NCBI GenBank assembly: GCA_044223665.1
Contig: JBGALT010000004.1
Coordinates: forward strand, 62,001 to 126,000
Length of the DNA: 64,000 bases
Source: JBBSAT01 sp044223665
GTDB lineage: Bacteria; Myxococcota_A; Polyangia; Polyangiales; Sandaracinaceae
Direction of reading: 5' to 3'
Part shown: positions 27,782-35,785 of the stretch, in pieces
Layout of the letters: every line of letters starts with the position of its first letter
How positions within the stretch are numbered: position 1 is the stretch's first letter
Made by a program: the position numbers and the translations under genes
The notes under the pieces: model-generated
Told to the model about the DNA's origin: nothing
Database searches by the model: none
The model's input: only the letters and a program-made list of their open reading frames with translations

Positions 27782-29395
27782 TTAGAGCGGGGGACAGTAC
27801 GGGATGCGAGCGGGCCCCACGCAGCGACGGCCGTTGCAGGTCGTGTATCCCGTGCAGTCGTTCACGCTCGAGCACGCCTCGCCTTCTTCGCGGAACGCGC
27901 GGCACTCGCCCGGGGGCGCGTTCCCGCGGTACTCCGAGCAGCGTCCCTCGAAACAGAAGTGCTCGGGCGTGCATGGATCGCCGATCCAGTGCGTCTCGCA
28001 CCACCCCTGCTCGCACGTCCCGGAGTAGGGGATGCAGTCCTCGTCGTCGCCGCACGCGTGAGGGAACGTCCCGCGTCGCTCGCAGGTCCCCTCGAAGCAC
28101 TCGAAGTCGCGCGGGCACATCGCGCTCGGGCCGCACGCGCACCCGGGACCGGCGACGTGCGCGCAGCGCGCGCCCGGCTCGCGACCGTTGAGGTCGACCG
28201 TGAGGCAGGCCGTGCCGTCGGCGCAGCGATCCGAGCCTTCGCACGCCTCCCCCGGCGCGAGCGGCGCGCGGCACGTCCCGGCGTGCGAGTGCGTCTCGTC
28301 GTGCGCGCAGTACAGGCCTGGCTGGCAGCGCGGCTCGTTCGACGACATCGCAGCCCAGAAGTCGCACTCGTCGCCCTCGGAGCCGATCGCGTGGCAGCGC
28401 CGATCGAGGATGCTGCAATAGAGCGCGTCGCCCGCGCAGATCGCCGCGCCACCGCATGCCTCGCCGAGGCCGACGTCGCGCCGCGGCCGACAGATCATGT
28501 CCTCGTCGCAGAGCAAGTCCCCCCCGCAGAAGATCACGGTGACAGGCCCGTCGAAGCGGTAACAGGGCTCGTTCTCCCGCGGATCGTGCTGGCACACCCC
28601 GACCCCGATCGGGCAAGAAGTCCCTTCTTCGCAGAAGTGCAGCCCGTCGCAGGGCTCGCCCTCAAAGACGCGCGTCGCGCAGCCCTCCGGCGCGCACTGC
28701 TCGCCGGGACCGCAGCCCGTGGCCTCGCAGGGCCAAGGGAGACGGTCGACACAAGTGCCGGCGCACGAGGCGCCCGTCGGGTTCAGACACGCCCACTCGC
28801 AGTCGGCCTCGGTGGTGCAGGCCTCGCCGCTCGGGTGCCGGCCTCCGAAGAGCGGCGCGCACGCCACGTAGCGCTCGTCGGCGCCGATGTCCGTCGACGC
28901 GCACGGCGAGGCATCCCAGGCGCGAAGGCAGCGCTCGGCGTCCTCGACGCGGAACTCGAGCACGTAGCGTGCGGGCAGCAGGGAGAGCGGATCGCAGGCG
29001 GTCGCGTCGTGCTCGTCGTCGCAGCGGATACCGCGTCGACACTGCGCCTCGGCGAGCGCGACCGCGAGCTCGTGGCGCGTGTCGTACGTGGAAGGATCGT
29101 CCACGCCCGCGACCCACTCACCGCAGGCGCGGGTGAGGGGCGGCAGCCAGCTCGGTCGTCCCTCGAGCGCGCCGTCCATCGGGACGGCGGTGTCGCCAGC
29201 GCCGAGCGCGTCGCTCCGGCCTGCCGCGTCGACGGACGCGTCCGGCCCCTCGGCGGCGGAAGGAGGCCCCGCGCATGCGGCGGCGAGCATCGCGAGCCCG
29301 AGCGGCAGCTCTGGCCCCTGCCATCGGCGGGCCCAGCTCGCTCCGGCCCGGGTGCGGCGGGGCGAGCGCTCTCCGTTGTGCAGGGATCGCCCCAT
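27782..29395 (-). CDS. Large cysteine-rich lipoprotein
   Basis: The product is 537 aa from ATG 29395. A long N-region leads to LGLAMLAAAC, a lipobox Cys near residue 41. The mature protein begins with an Asp/Ala-rich linker and a helical domain of about 120 residues. It continues as a run of modules with GEAC..., C..G..C and CFEGTC patterns (about 60 cysteines), such as CAGDALYCSILDRRCHAIGS and CADGTACLTVDLNGREPG. This architecture is widespread in Myxococcota and usually annotated only as Dickkopf-like cysteine-rich. The stop region contains a short duplication (27763-27793). Confidence 0.85.
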   Translation of the reverse strand: MGRSLHNGERSPRRTRAGASWARRWQGPELPLGLAMLAAACAGPPSAAEGPDASVDAAGRSDALGAGDTAVPMDGALEGRPSWLPPLTRACGEWVAGVDDPSTYDTRHELAVALAEAQCRRGIRCDDEHDATACDPLSLLPARYVLEFRVEDAERCLRAWDASPCASTDIGADERYVACAPLFGGRHPSGEACTTEADCEWACLNPTGASCAGTCVDRLPWPCEATGCGPGEQCAPEGCATRVFEGEPCDGLHFCEEGTSCPIGVGVCQHDPRENEPCYRFDGPVTVIFCGGDLLCDEDMICRPRRDVGLGEACGGAAICAGDALYCSILDRRCHAIGSEGDECDFWAAMSSNEPRCQPGLYCAHDETHSHAGTCRAPLAPGEACEGSDRCADGTACLTVDLNGREPGARCAHVAGPGCACGPSAMCPRDFECFEGTCERRGTFPHACGDDEDCIPYSGTCEQGWCETHWIGDPCTPEHFCFEGRCSEYRGNAPPGECRAFREEGEACSSVNDCTGYTTCNGRRCVGPARIPYCPPL

Positions 29396-29455
29396 TCGAG
29401 GAGCATAACGCGCGAACGGGCCGTCGTCGCTCCGGCCGCCGTGCGGCCAAATGGC

Positions 29456-30304
29456 CTACTTCGTCAGCTCGACGAGCAGCGCCCCCGCGCCGCCCTGGTC
29501 GTCGGGCGCCGTGACGAACGCGAGCACCCACGCGGCGGCCGAGCTGCGGGTGAGCGCGCGGACCACCGCGTCACCGAGCACCGGGCCCCCGGCCTCGGAG
29601 TGCAGCCCCTTGCCGTGGACGATGCGCAAGCGCCGCAGGCCGTGCCGATGCGCGTGCCGGACGAACTTCGTCACGCGCGCCTCGACGTCGGCCTCGCGCA
29701 CTCCGTGCAGATCGAGCGCGGCGTCCTTCGAGGGCATCGCGTCCGAGAGCCCCTCGAGCGTCCCGCGGGGCGCGTCGTGACGCATGCCCGCGCGCCAGCC
29801 GTCCTCTTCGCGCAGCTCGAAGCGGATGCCGCCCGTGACGAGCGCCGCGAGGCGCGCGCGCGCCGCCTCGTCGCCTTCGCGCTCGGCCGGCGCAGGGGGC
29901 GCGCTCGGGAGCTTGAGCGCCGTGGCGCGCGGCGGCGGGGAGCCCTGTCTCGCACCGAGACCGCGAACGCCCGCCATCGCGTCGAAGAACGCGGTTCGAT
30001 CGTGGCCCCGCAGCGAGCCGCTCGGGCGACTCACTTCGTCGAGCGCGACCGGCGCGCGCGCGCTGGGCGGTGGAGGCGGAGGCGCGGGCGGGCGCGGGCG
30101 ACCCGGCGCGGCCGCGCTCGCGGCGGCCTGGGGGCGCGCCGGCCTCTGGCGCGACGCATCGGCGGGCGCCGAAGGGGCCTTCGGCTTCTCGGGCTTGCCT
30201 CCGAGCTTCACGCCGGCGAGCAAGCCCTTCATGGAGGTGCCGACCTTGGGGGCGGGCCCCGGTCGCGCCTCGTCCTCCTCGTCGGGGTGCTTCTTCTTGC
30301 TCAC
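29456..30304 (-). CDS. Smr-domain protein
   Basis: The product is 282 aa from GTG 30304, which overlaps the upstream stop (GTGA). The N-terminal 110 residues are Lys/Pro/Ala-rich and disordered. The C-terminal Smr domain is clear: ALDLHGVREADVEARVTKFV, then RIVHGKGLHSE with the HGKG loop, then ending in GGAGALLVEL. Smr domains act as DNA or RNA nicking endonucleases in MutS2-like and stand-alone proteins. Here it is coupled to a membrane protein gene rather than to mutS2. Confidence 0.85.
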   Translation of the reverse strand: MSKKKHPDEEDEARPGPAPKVGTSMKGLLAGVKLGGKPEKPKAPSAPADASRQRPARPQAAASAAAPGRPRPPAPPPPPPSARAPVALDEVSRPSGSLRGHDRTAFFDAMAGVRGLGARQGSPPPRATALKLPSAPPAPAEREGDEAARARLAALVTGGIRFELREEDGWRAGMRHDAPRGTLEGLSDAMPSKDAALDLHGVREADVEARVTKFVRHAHRHGLRRLRIVHGKGLHSEAGGPVLGDAVVRALTRSSAAAWVLAFVTAPDDQGGAGALLVELTK

Positions 30305-31044
30305 GGCGTGCTCCCTTCGCCTTCGTCCTCGTCGCGGAACAGCACACGCGTCGCGTCGCCACGACCCTGCGCCGCGATCCACGTCGTCAGATCGAACGCC
30401 AGAAGGCCCGTGCCCTGCGCGGTCATCGCGACGGCGTAGCCCTGAAGCCACTGCAGATCGGGCGTCATCTGGTCGGCGATCACGAAGAGCAGGATGCCGG
30501 TCGCGACGTAGAAGATGTCCAGGCCCGCGTTCACCGCGATCGTCGTGGCCGTGCCGTACTGCGAGGCCGCCCAGTCCTCGCGCGCCTGGTCGAGCGCGTC
30601 CCCGCGCAAGCCGCGATCGGCCTCGATGCGGCGCAGCGTCCCGCCGTCGAGATCGAAGAAGATCGGACAGAACGCCGCGTTCAAGACGCCCCAGATCGCC
30701 GACCCGATACCGAAGCCGACCCAGCGCTCGTCCTGGTAGCCGATCCCGGCCGCGAGCGCGCCCATCACGATCGAGGCCGCGCCGTAGGCGAGCAGCGCAT
30801 AGCCCTCGGTCTCTCGCGCGCGGCGGTGCGACAGACGCAGATCGGCGAAGCGATTGCTGAGCGTCTCGCCCTCGAGATCGCGCAGCGAGACCGAGAGCGT
30901 CGCGCCGGTGGGCCCCGGCGGCGGCGGCGGTGGCGGCGGCGCGATGATGGGCGAGGCGACGCGGGCCGCCTCGTCCTGCGCGAGCGCGGGCGCCGGCAGG
31001 AGCGCCGCGGCGAGCACGAAGCAGAGAGCGATGCCAGCCCGCAT
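30301..31044 (-). CDS. Secreted/membrane protein with polyproline segment
   Basis: The product is 247 aa from ATG 31044. A Sec signal (GIALCFVLAAALLPAPALAQ) is followed by an eight-proline stretch and then a domain of about 60 residues. At least three hydrophobic segments follow (LLAYGAASIVMGALAAGIGY; WVGFGIGSAIWGVLNAAF; LDIFYVATGILLFVIA). It is probably an inner-membrane protein with a periplasmic N-terminal part. Its stop overlaps the Smr start. No family recognised. Confidence 0.75.
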   Translation of the reverse strand: MRAGIALCFVLAAALLPAPALAQDEAARVASPIIAPPPPPPPPGPTGATLSVSLRDLEGETLSNRFADLRLSHRRARETEGYALLAYGAASIVMGALAAGIGYQDERWVGFGIGSAIWGVLNAAFCPIFFDLDGGTLRRIEADRGLRGDALDQAREDWAASQYGTATTIAVNAGLDIFYVATGILLFVIADQMTPDLQWLQGYAVAMTAQGTGLLAFDLTTWIAAQGRGDATRVLFRDEDEGEGSTP

Positions 31045-31129
31045 GCGAGCGGTGTGGCCCCGCGTGGGGATCTCGTCAACGCGTCGCGGCGAGACCTCGA
31101 GCCCGCCGCCGCGATGCGCCGCCCGCGCT

Positions 31130-32089
31130 TCAGCGATCGACGCTGAAGAAGCCGAGACCCCCTTCGCTCGTGTGCGCGGTGTAGTAGACGCGCGACGCAT
31201 CGGCGGCGACGCCGACGCCGCCCTCGACGTGCGCGACGTGGATGCGCCGGCCCGAGCCGTCGAGCGCGATCTCCACGAGCGCCGCGCCGTCGAGCACGAA
31301 GAGCGAGCCCTCGTGCACGGCGAAGGCGAGGCCGTCCGAGTGCGTGAGGCGCTCGGGCGTGCCGCCCTCCTTCGGGACGGCCATCACGGCGAAGCCGCCG
31401 GCGTCGTCGCCGAACGTGTCGACGTAGAAGACGCGCGTGTCGTCGAGGGCGATCGTGAACGGGCAGAACGTGCTCTGGGCGAGCGGCGTGGGACGACCTC
31501 CCGCGCGCGGCACGCTCCAGACGCCCCCGGCCGCACGGCACGTCGTGGCGTAGAGCGTGTCCTCGTCGAGGGCGATCCCGAGGATCCCCGCGCAGTCGGT
31601 GAGCGTGCGCTCCGCTCCGGTCGCCACCTCGACCTCGAGCAAGTCGATGCGCCCTTCCCGCGCCGACTGGCGCCCGAAGTAGACCCGCCCGTCGTCGACC
31701 GTCATGCCGACGGGGCCGACGTCGCCCCGCGCGACGAGGTGCGCCGGGACGTCGGCGCGCGCGCCGAGGACCGAGAGGCCACCGCTCCGGACCTCGAGCC
31801 AGTAGAACCCCCCGTCCTCGCTGGCGACCCACGGGTAGACGTAGGGGTCGGCCGCGGCGAGCGAGCGCGGGGCGCTCCTGCCGGCGCCGAGCTCCACGAT
31901 GCGCGCCGCGCGTGCCTCGCGGTCGAGGAAGAACGCGCGCGCGCCGTCGAGCGCGAGGAACGACGAGTTGCCGCGCCCGCCCGAGCCCCCCACGCCGACC
32001 ACGCTGCCCGCGTCGTCGCGCCGCGTGTGGGCGACGGCGCAGCCGGACGCGAGGGCGAGAGCGAGACCGAGCGTGGCGAAGGTGCGCAT
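31130..32089 (-). CDS. Lipoprotein with beta-propeller-like repeats
   Basis: The product is 319 aa from ATG 32089; a start at 32104 adds five residues. MRTFATLGLALALASGC is a lipoprotein signal. About six repeated strand-rich units follow (GARAFFLDREARAARIVELG, DGRVYFGRQSA..., DTRVFYVDTFG...). Each has a variant of V(F/Y)(F/Y)(V/G)D at a fixed place, as in six-bladed propellers. No catalytic residues are identified. Surface or periplasmic binding is inferred. Confidence 0.75.
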   Translation of the reverse strand: MRTFATLGLALALASGCAVAHTRRDDAGSVVGVGGSGGRGNSSFLALDGARAFFLDREARAARIVELGAGRSAPRSLAAADPYVYPWVASEDGGFYWLEVRSGGLSVLGARADVPAHLVARGDVGPVGMTVDDGRVYFGRQSAREGRIDLLEVEVATGAERTLTDCAGILGIALDEDTLYATTCRAAGGVWSVPRAGGRPTPLAQSTFCPFTIALDDTRVFYVDTFGDDAGGFAVMAVPKEGGTPERLTHSDGLAFAVHEGSLFVLDGAALVEIALDGSGRRIHVAHVEGGVGVAADASRVYYTAHTSEGGLGFFSVDR

Positions 32090-32169
32090 GACCCTCGCTA
32101 CCACGGGGCCCGCGCGCCATCGCGCGGCCGTCGGCGCGAATAATGGCGTTTAACGCCGTGGAGCCCGGC

Positions 32170-32790
32170 TCACGGCGAAGCGCCGAGCTCGGCGCAGATC
32201 CCTTCTTCCTCGAAGAGTGTTCCCTCTCGCTCGCGGCGCGCGTGATCGGCCTCGTACTCGGCCTCCGTCCCGACGAAGACGGTCCCACACGAGTAGGTCT
32301 GCGCCGGCCCCATCGACGAGTAGAGCTGCGCCGTGGGCGCGAGCGTCCCGTCCGGCAGGCGAACGACGTACGTGACGTAGCTCGTGTCGCGATAGCGCGA
32401 TGGAAACGACCCGACGCGCACGCGTCGCGTGTCGGGCACGTCCACCACGTACACGCCGGAGGGCTCGGCCTCGAGCGGTGGGTCTCGATCGTCGAAGCGC
32501 ACGACGACGAGGCCCCGCAGGCTCGTCGAGACGTGCAGCTCGATCGTCGGCGCGCTCCGCTCGGCGATCCATGCGGTGCCGAGGTCGTCGAACACGACGA
32601 AGAACGTCACGAAGACGCCGGCCGCGACGCCGACGACCAGCCCGATGAGCGCCGCGAGCCAGCGCCAGCGAGTCTCTCTCGTCGCGAGCCAGGCGAGCGC
32701 CGCGAGCACGAGGCCCGGTAGCGCGACCATGACGACGAAGACGATCCCGAGGATGAACGCGAGCCCACTCAAGCCATCGCCACCACTCAT
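32170..32790 (-). CDS. Two-helix membrane protein, hypothetical
   Basis: The product is 206 aa from ATG 32790. Two transmembrane helices lie at the N-terminus (LAFILGIVFVVMVALPGLVL and WLAALIGLVVGVAAGVFVTF). A periplasmic beta-rich domain follows (IELHVSTSLRGLVVVRFDDR, GVYVVDVPDTRRVRVGSF) with one Cys pair. The following gene on the same strand starts 80 bp away, so co-transcription with the propeller lipoprotein is likely. Family unknown. Confidence 0.7.
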   Translation of the reverse strand: MSGGDGLSGLAFILGIVFVVMVALPGLVLAALAWLATRETRWRWLAALIGLVVGVAAGVFVTFFVVFDDLGTAWIAERSAPTIELHVSTSLRGLVVVRFDDRDPPLEAEPSGVYVVDVPDTRRVRVGSFPSRYRDTSYVTYVVRLPDGTLAPTAQLYSSMGPAQTYSCGTVFVGTEAEYEADHARREREGTLFEEEGICAELGASP

Positions 32791-32935
32791 CGCACTGCTC
32801 TTCTCCCCGCCTCTCGAGCCCCCGCCTCGCCCGGACGACGGCAAGCCGGGAGCGGGCAACGCGTTAGCGCCGGCGCTCCCTCGCGTCGAGGCCGCGCGGG
32901 CTCTGGCCCTTCCTCGCGTGCGCGCGAGCCCGGCC

Positions 32936-34003
32936 TCACGGCGGCGGCGCGGCGTGGGCGTCGCGGCGCGCGATGAAGAAGCGCGTGAGCTCGGCGCGGA
33001 CCTCGGTGCTCCGCTCGAGGAGCATGAAGTGCGTCGCATCGAGCTCGACGTAGTGGACGTGCGCCGGGTGCGCGTCGCGGTATCCGCGCGCGAGCGAGGC
33101 CGGCGTCATGCCGTCGCGCGCGCCCTGCACGAGCAGCGTCGGGACCTGGGGATCGGCGGCGTCGGGATCGGCGCCGGAGAGGAGCACCAACGCGTCGATC
33201 TCGCGGTGGACGCCGGGCGCGAGACGGCTCGCGCCGATGGCGCCGCCCGAGAGCCCGGCGAGGATCGTCACGTCGCCGCGGCGAGCCCAGCCCAGAGCCC
33301 CGCGGGCGATGCGCTCGCCGCGTGAGCGCGACCACTCGGACGACGCGCCGGTCGACGGGCACACGGTGCGCAGACCCGCCGCGCGCGCCGCGACGGCGAC
33401 CTGCCAGCAGAGCACGAACAGGTTGCCGCCGGTGCCGTGGAGGAAGACGACGCTACCGCGGGCCTCCGTGTCGGGCTCGACGACGAACGCCGCGAACGCG
33501 TCACCGCGGTCGCCGACCAACAGCGTCGAGAGCACGTGGCTCCCCATGCGGTGCCCGAGCTCGATCTCCATCGCGTCGTACGCGGGGATCAAGAGCGGCG
33601 CGAGGGTCGGGAATTCGTCCGCCGTCGCCACGCCCGAGATCAGGCGCGCGCCGAGGATGGTCGCGTCGCGCTCTTCGAAGAGCCGATCGAGCCAGGGCGC
33701 CTCGTCCCCGTGCGGGAGGACGAGCAGGCGCGCGTGGGGCGAGACGCCGCCGGCGACCAGACGCAGCGCGGCGAGGATCGCGACGGCGAGCGCGCCGGTG
33801 CGTGCAGGCCCCCACGCACGCGGCGTTCGCCACGGCGCACTGACGAGCCCCACCCCGAGCGTCGCGCTCGCGAGCCACCACGCCCAGCCCCACGCGGAGA
33901 GAACGTCGAGCGCCACGATGGCGAGCAGCACTGGGACGAGCACGAGCGCTCCGAAGAGCGCCCAGACGGGCCGAGGCGGGTCGTGCGCGGGTCGGCGGGT
34001 CAC
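32936..34003 (-). CDS. Membrane-anchored alpha/beta hydrolase
   Basis: The product is 355 aa from GTG 34003. Two or three N-terminal transmembrane helices (VWALFGALVLVPVLLAIVAL and onward) anchor an alpha/beta-hydrolase domain. It has the oxyanion motif FLHGTGGN, the nucleophile elbow GLSGGA, a late Asp in GARDGMTP and the catalytic His in DATHFML. It is probably a serine esterase or lipase acting at the membrane. The divergent gene 34171 shares the 167-bp promoter gap. Confidence 0.8.
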   Translation of the reverse strand: MTRRPAHDPPRPVWALFGALVLVPVLLAIVALDVLSAWGWAWWLASATLGVGLVSAPWRTPRAWGPARTGALAVAILAALRLVAGGVSPHARLLVLPHGDEAPWLDRLFEERDATILGARLISGVATADEFPTLAPLLIPAYDAMEIELGHRMGSHVLSTLLVGDRGDAFAAFVVEPDTEARGSVVFLHGTGGNLFVLCWQVAVAARAAGLRTVCPSTGASSEWSRSRGERIARGALGWARRGDVTILAGLSGGAIGASRLAPGVHREIDALVLLSGADPDAADPQVPTLLVQGARDGMTPASLARGYRDAHPAHVHYVELDATHFMLLERSTEVRAELTRFFIARRDAHAAPPP

Positions 34004-34158
34004 GCGAGAGCGAGCGTGCGCTCCTCGCGCGGGCCGGGCCACGCCGTTCGCACGCCCCGGTCGTCCGAGACCCACGCGTCGAGCGAGGCGGCGCGGCCCC
34101 GAGCCGTCCAGGAGCTCGTCGATCCGGATTGGATCCGCCTCGCGGCTCGACCATCTCG

Positions 34159-34164
34159 TATCCT
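34159..34164 (+). promoter_or_regulatory. Candidate -10 box (TATCCT) for a leaderless transcript
   Basis: TATCCT ends six bases before ATG 34171, so the mRNA would start at the start codon. The same six-base spacing is seen before the PSI-repeat gene at 41845. Confidence 0.35.
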
Positions 34165-34170
34165 CGGGGG

Positions 34171-35763
34171 ATGCGGCGCGCGACTGCGGTTCTCGTCCTG
34201 GCGCTCGGATGCGGCGGGGGCTCCGAGACCGGCGGAGGCCGCGCGCACGAGCCCGTCGAGTCGACGGGCGCGTCCATCGCCGTCGGCGTCGATCGGCCGA
34301 GCGAGACGCCTCCGGCCGCCGCTGCGGACGGACCGACCGACGCGCCGAGCGAAGCGAGCGAGCCGAGCGCACCGCACGAGACGGACCGCCTGGCCGTCGC
34401 GCGCATCCTCGACACACCCACGCTCGCGTATCTTCGCGACGGCGGCGCGCGCGTGTTCGGCTGGGGTTGGGAGAGCGCCAGCCCGAGCTACCCTGACGGA
34501 CGCCGCGCCCTCGTCTCGCTCGATCCCACCGGCGCGGCGGCGCCCGTCCTCGGTCCCTATCCGAGCCCCTCGCTCGATGCCGCGCCCGAGTACACCGACG
34601 CCGTCGTGGCGGGCCACCTGCTCACGATCGCCGGCGAAGATCTCGTCGTCGTCGATCCCGCGCTCGGCGCCGCTCGGTGGCGCGCTCCGCTCCCGATCCC
34701 GGCGAGCGTGACTCGCCGCCAGCATCCCTTCGTCACGACGAGGTTCGTGCGCGCGGGCGAAGTGCTCGTCGGATCCGTCGGGGACACCATCCTCGAGAGC
34801 TGGGGCGCGCTCGTCGCATACGACTGGGCCGACGGGCGCGTGCGCTGGTCCCGCGACGCGCCACCGGTGATCCCGGAAGCGAGCAGCGCGACCCACGTGT
34901 TCGCCCGCGCCGGCGGACACAGCGTGGTGGCGATCGATGCGGCGACGGGGCGTCAGACGTGGTCGCGCTCGCTCGGCCCGGGCGACTGGAGCGGTCTCGA
35001 GCGCGTCGAGCACGACGAGGGCGCGGTCGTCGTCGAGACCACGGGCGCCCTCGTCGCGATCGACGCCGAGACGGGCCGCATCCGGCGCCGCGTGCCGCTC
35101 GCGCCGCGCTCGCTCGACACGCTCGTCCATCCGCCGACCGTGTCGGGAGGTGTCGCGTACGTGTCGCTCGTCGATCGCGTGTGGGACGACTCGTCGACCC
35201 CTCGCCAGGTGGTGCTCGCCGCGATCGCGCTCGAGACGGGTCGGGTCCTCTGGGAGACGGCACCGCTCACCTCGACGTGGCGCTCCTCCGCCCCGATCGT
35301 GGTCGACGCGGACAGCGTCGTGACCTGTCTCGACGACGAGGCCGTGCGCGCCTTCGACCGGCGGACCGGCGCGAGCCTCGGCGAGCTCGGCCTGGGCGGA
35401 CACTGCGAGCTCGTCGGGAGCGCTCCCGACGGCGAGGGCCACCGCGCGATCGTGGCGCGCCGCGGTGATGCGCTCGTCGTTCTCGAGCACGGAGACGTCG
35501 CGCCACCCCCGCTCGCGAGCGTCGTGTTGCATGGAACCGTGACGCACGAGGGCAGCCCCGTGCGCGGCGCGGTCGTGATGGCCGGCGGCGCCTCGACGAC
35601 GACCGACCGCGCAGGTCACTGGGAGCTGCGGCTGAGCTTCCGTGGCGTGCTGCCGGTAGAGGCCTGGACCCCGACCGCGGAGCGATCGGTTCGCATGGAG
35701 GTCGCGGCCGACGTCGAGCAGACGGTAGATCTCGCGATCGTCGGGCCCGGGCCCGTGGATTGA
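34171..35763 (+). CDS. PQQ-type beta-propeller lipoprotein with C-terminal regulatory-like domain
   Basis: The product is 530 aa from ATG 34171; an upstream in-frame ATG at 34129 would destroy the signal. MRRATAVLVLALGCGGG is a short lipobox signal. After a Pro/Ala/Glu linker come repeated propeller units with the signature D..TG...W and related VDPALGAARWRAPL, DAATGRQTWSRSLG and DAETGRIRRRVPLA. The last 80 residues (LHGTVTHEGSPVRGAVVMAG...) match a carboxypeptidase-regulatory-like beta-sandwich. BamB-like scaffold or sensor roles are possible; no PQQ ligands or dehydrogenase residues are evident. Confidence 0.8.
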   Translation: MRRATAVLVLALGCGGGSETGGGRAHEPVESTGASIAVGVDRPSETPPAAAADGPTDAPSEASEPSAPHETDRLAVARILDTPTLAYLRDGGARVFGWGWESASPSYPDGRRALVSLDPTGAAAPVLGPYPSPSLDAAPEYTDAVVAGHLLTIAGEDLVVVDPALGAARWRAPLPIPASVTRRQHPFVTTRFVRAGEVLVGSVGDTILESWGALVAYDWADGRVRWSRDAPPVIPEASSATHVFARAGGHSVVAIDAATGRQTWSRSLGPGDWSGLERVEHDEGAVVVETTGALVAIDAETGRIRRRVPLAPRSLDTLVHPPTVSGGVAYVSLVDRVWDDSSTPRQVVLAAIALETGRVLWETAPLTSTWRSSAPIVVDADSVVTCLDDEAVRAFDRRTGASLGELGLGGHCELVGSAPDGEGHRAIVARRGDALVVLEHGDVAPPPLASVVLHGTVTHEGSPVRGAVVMAGGASTTTDRAGHWELRLSFRGVLPVEAWTPTAERSVRMEVAADVEQTVDLAIVGPGPVD

Positions 35764-35785
35764 CGAGGCAACGCCGGGTCCCCGG

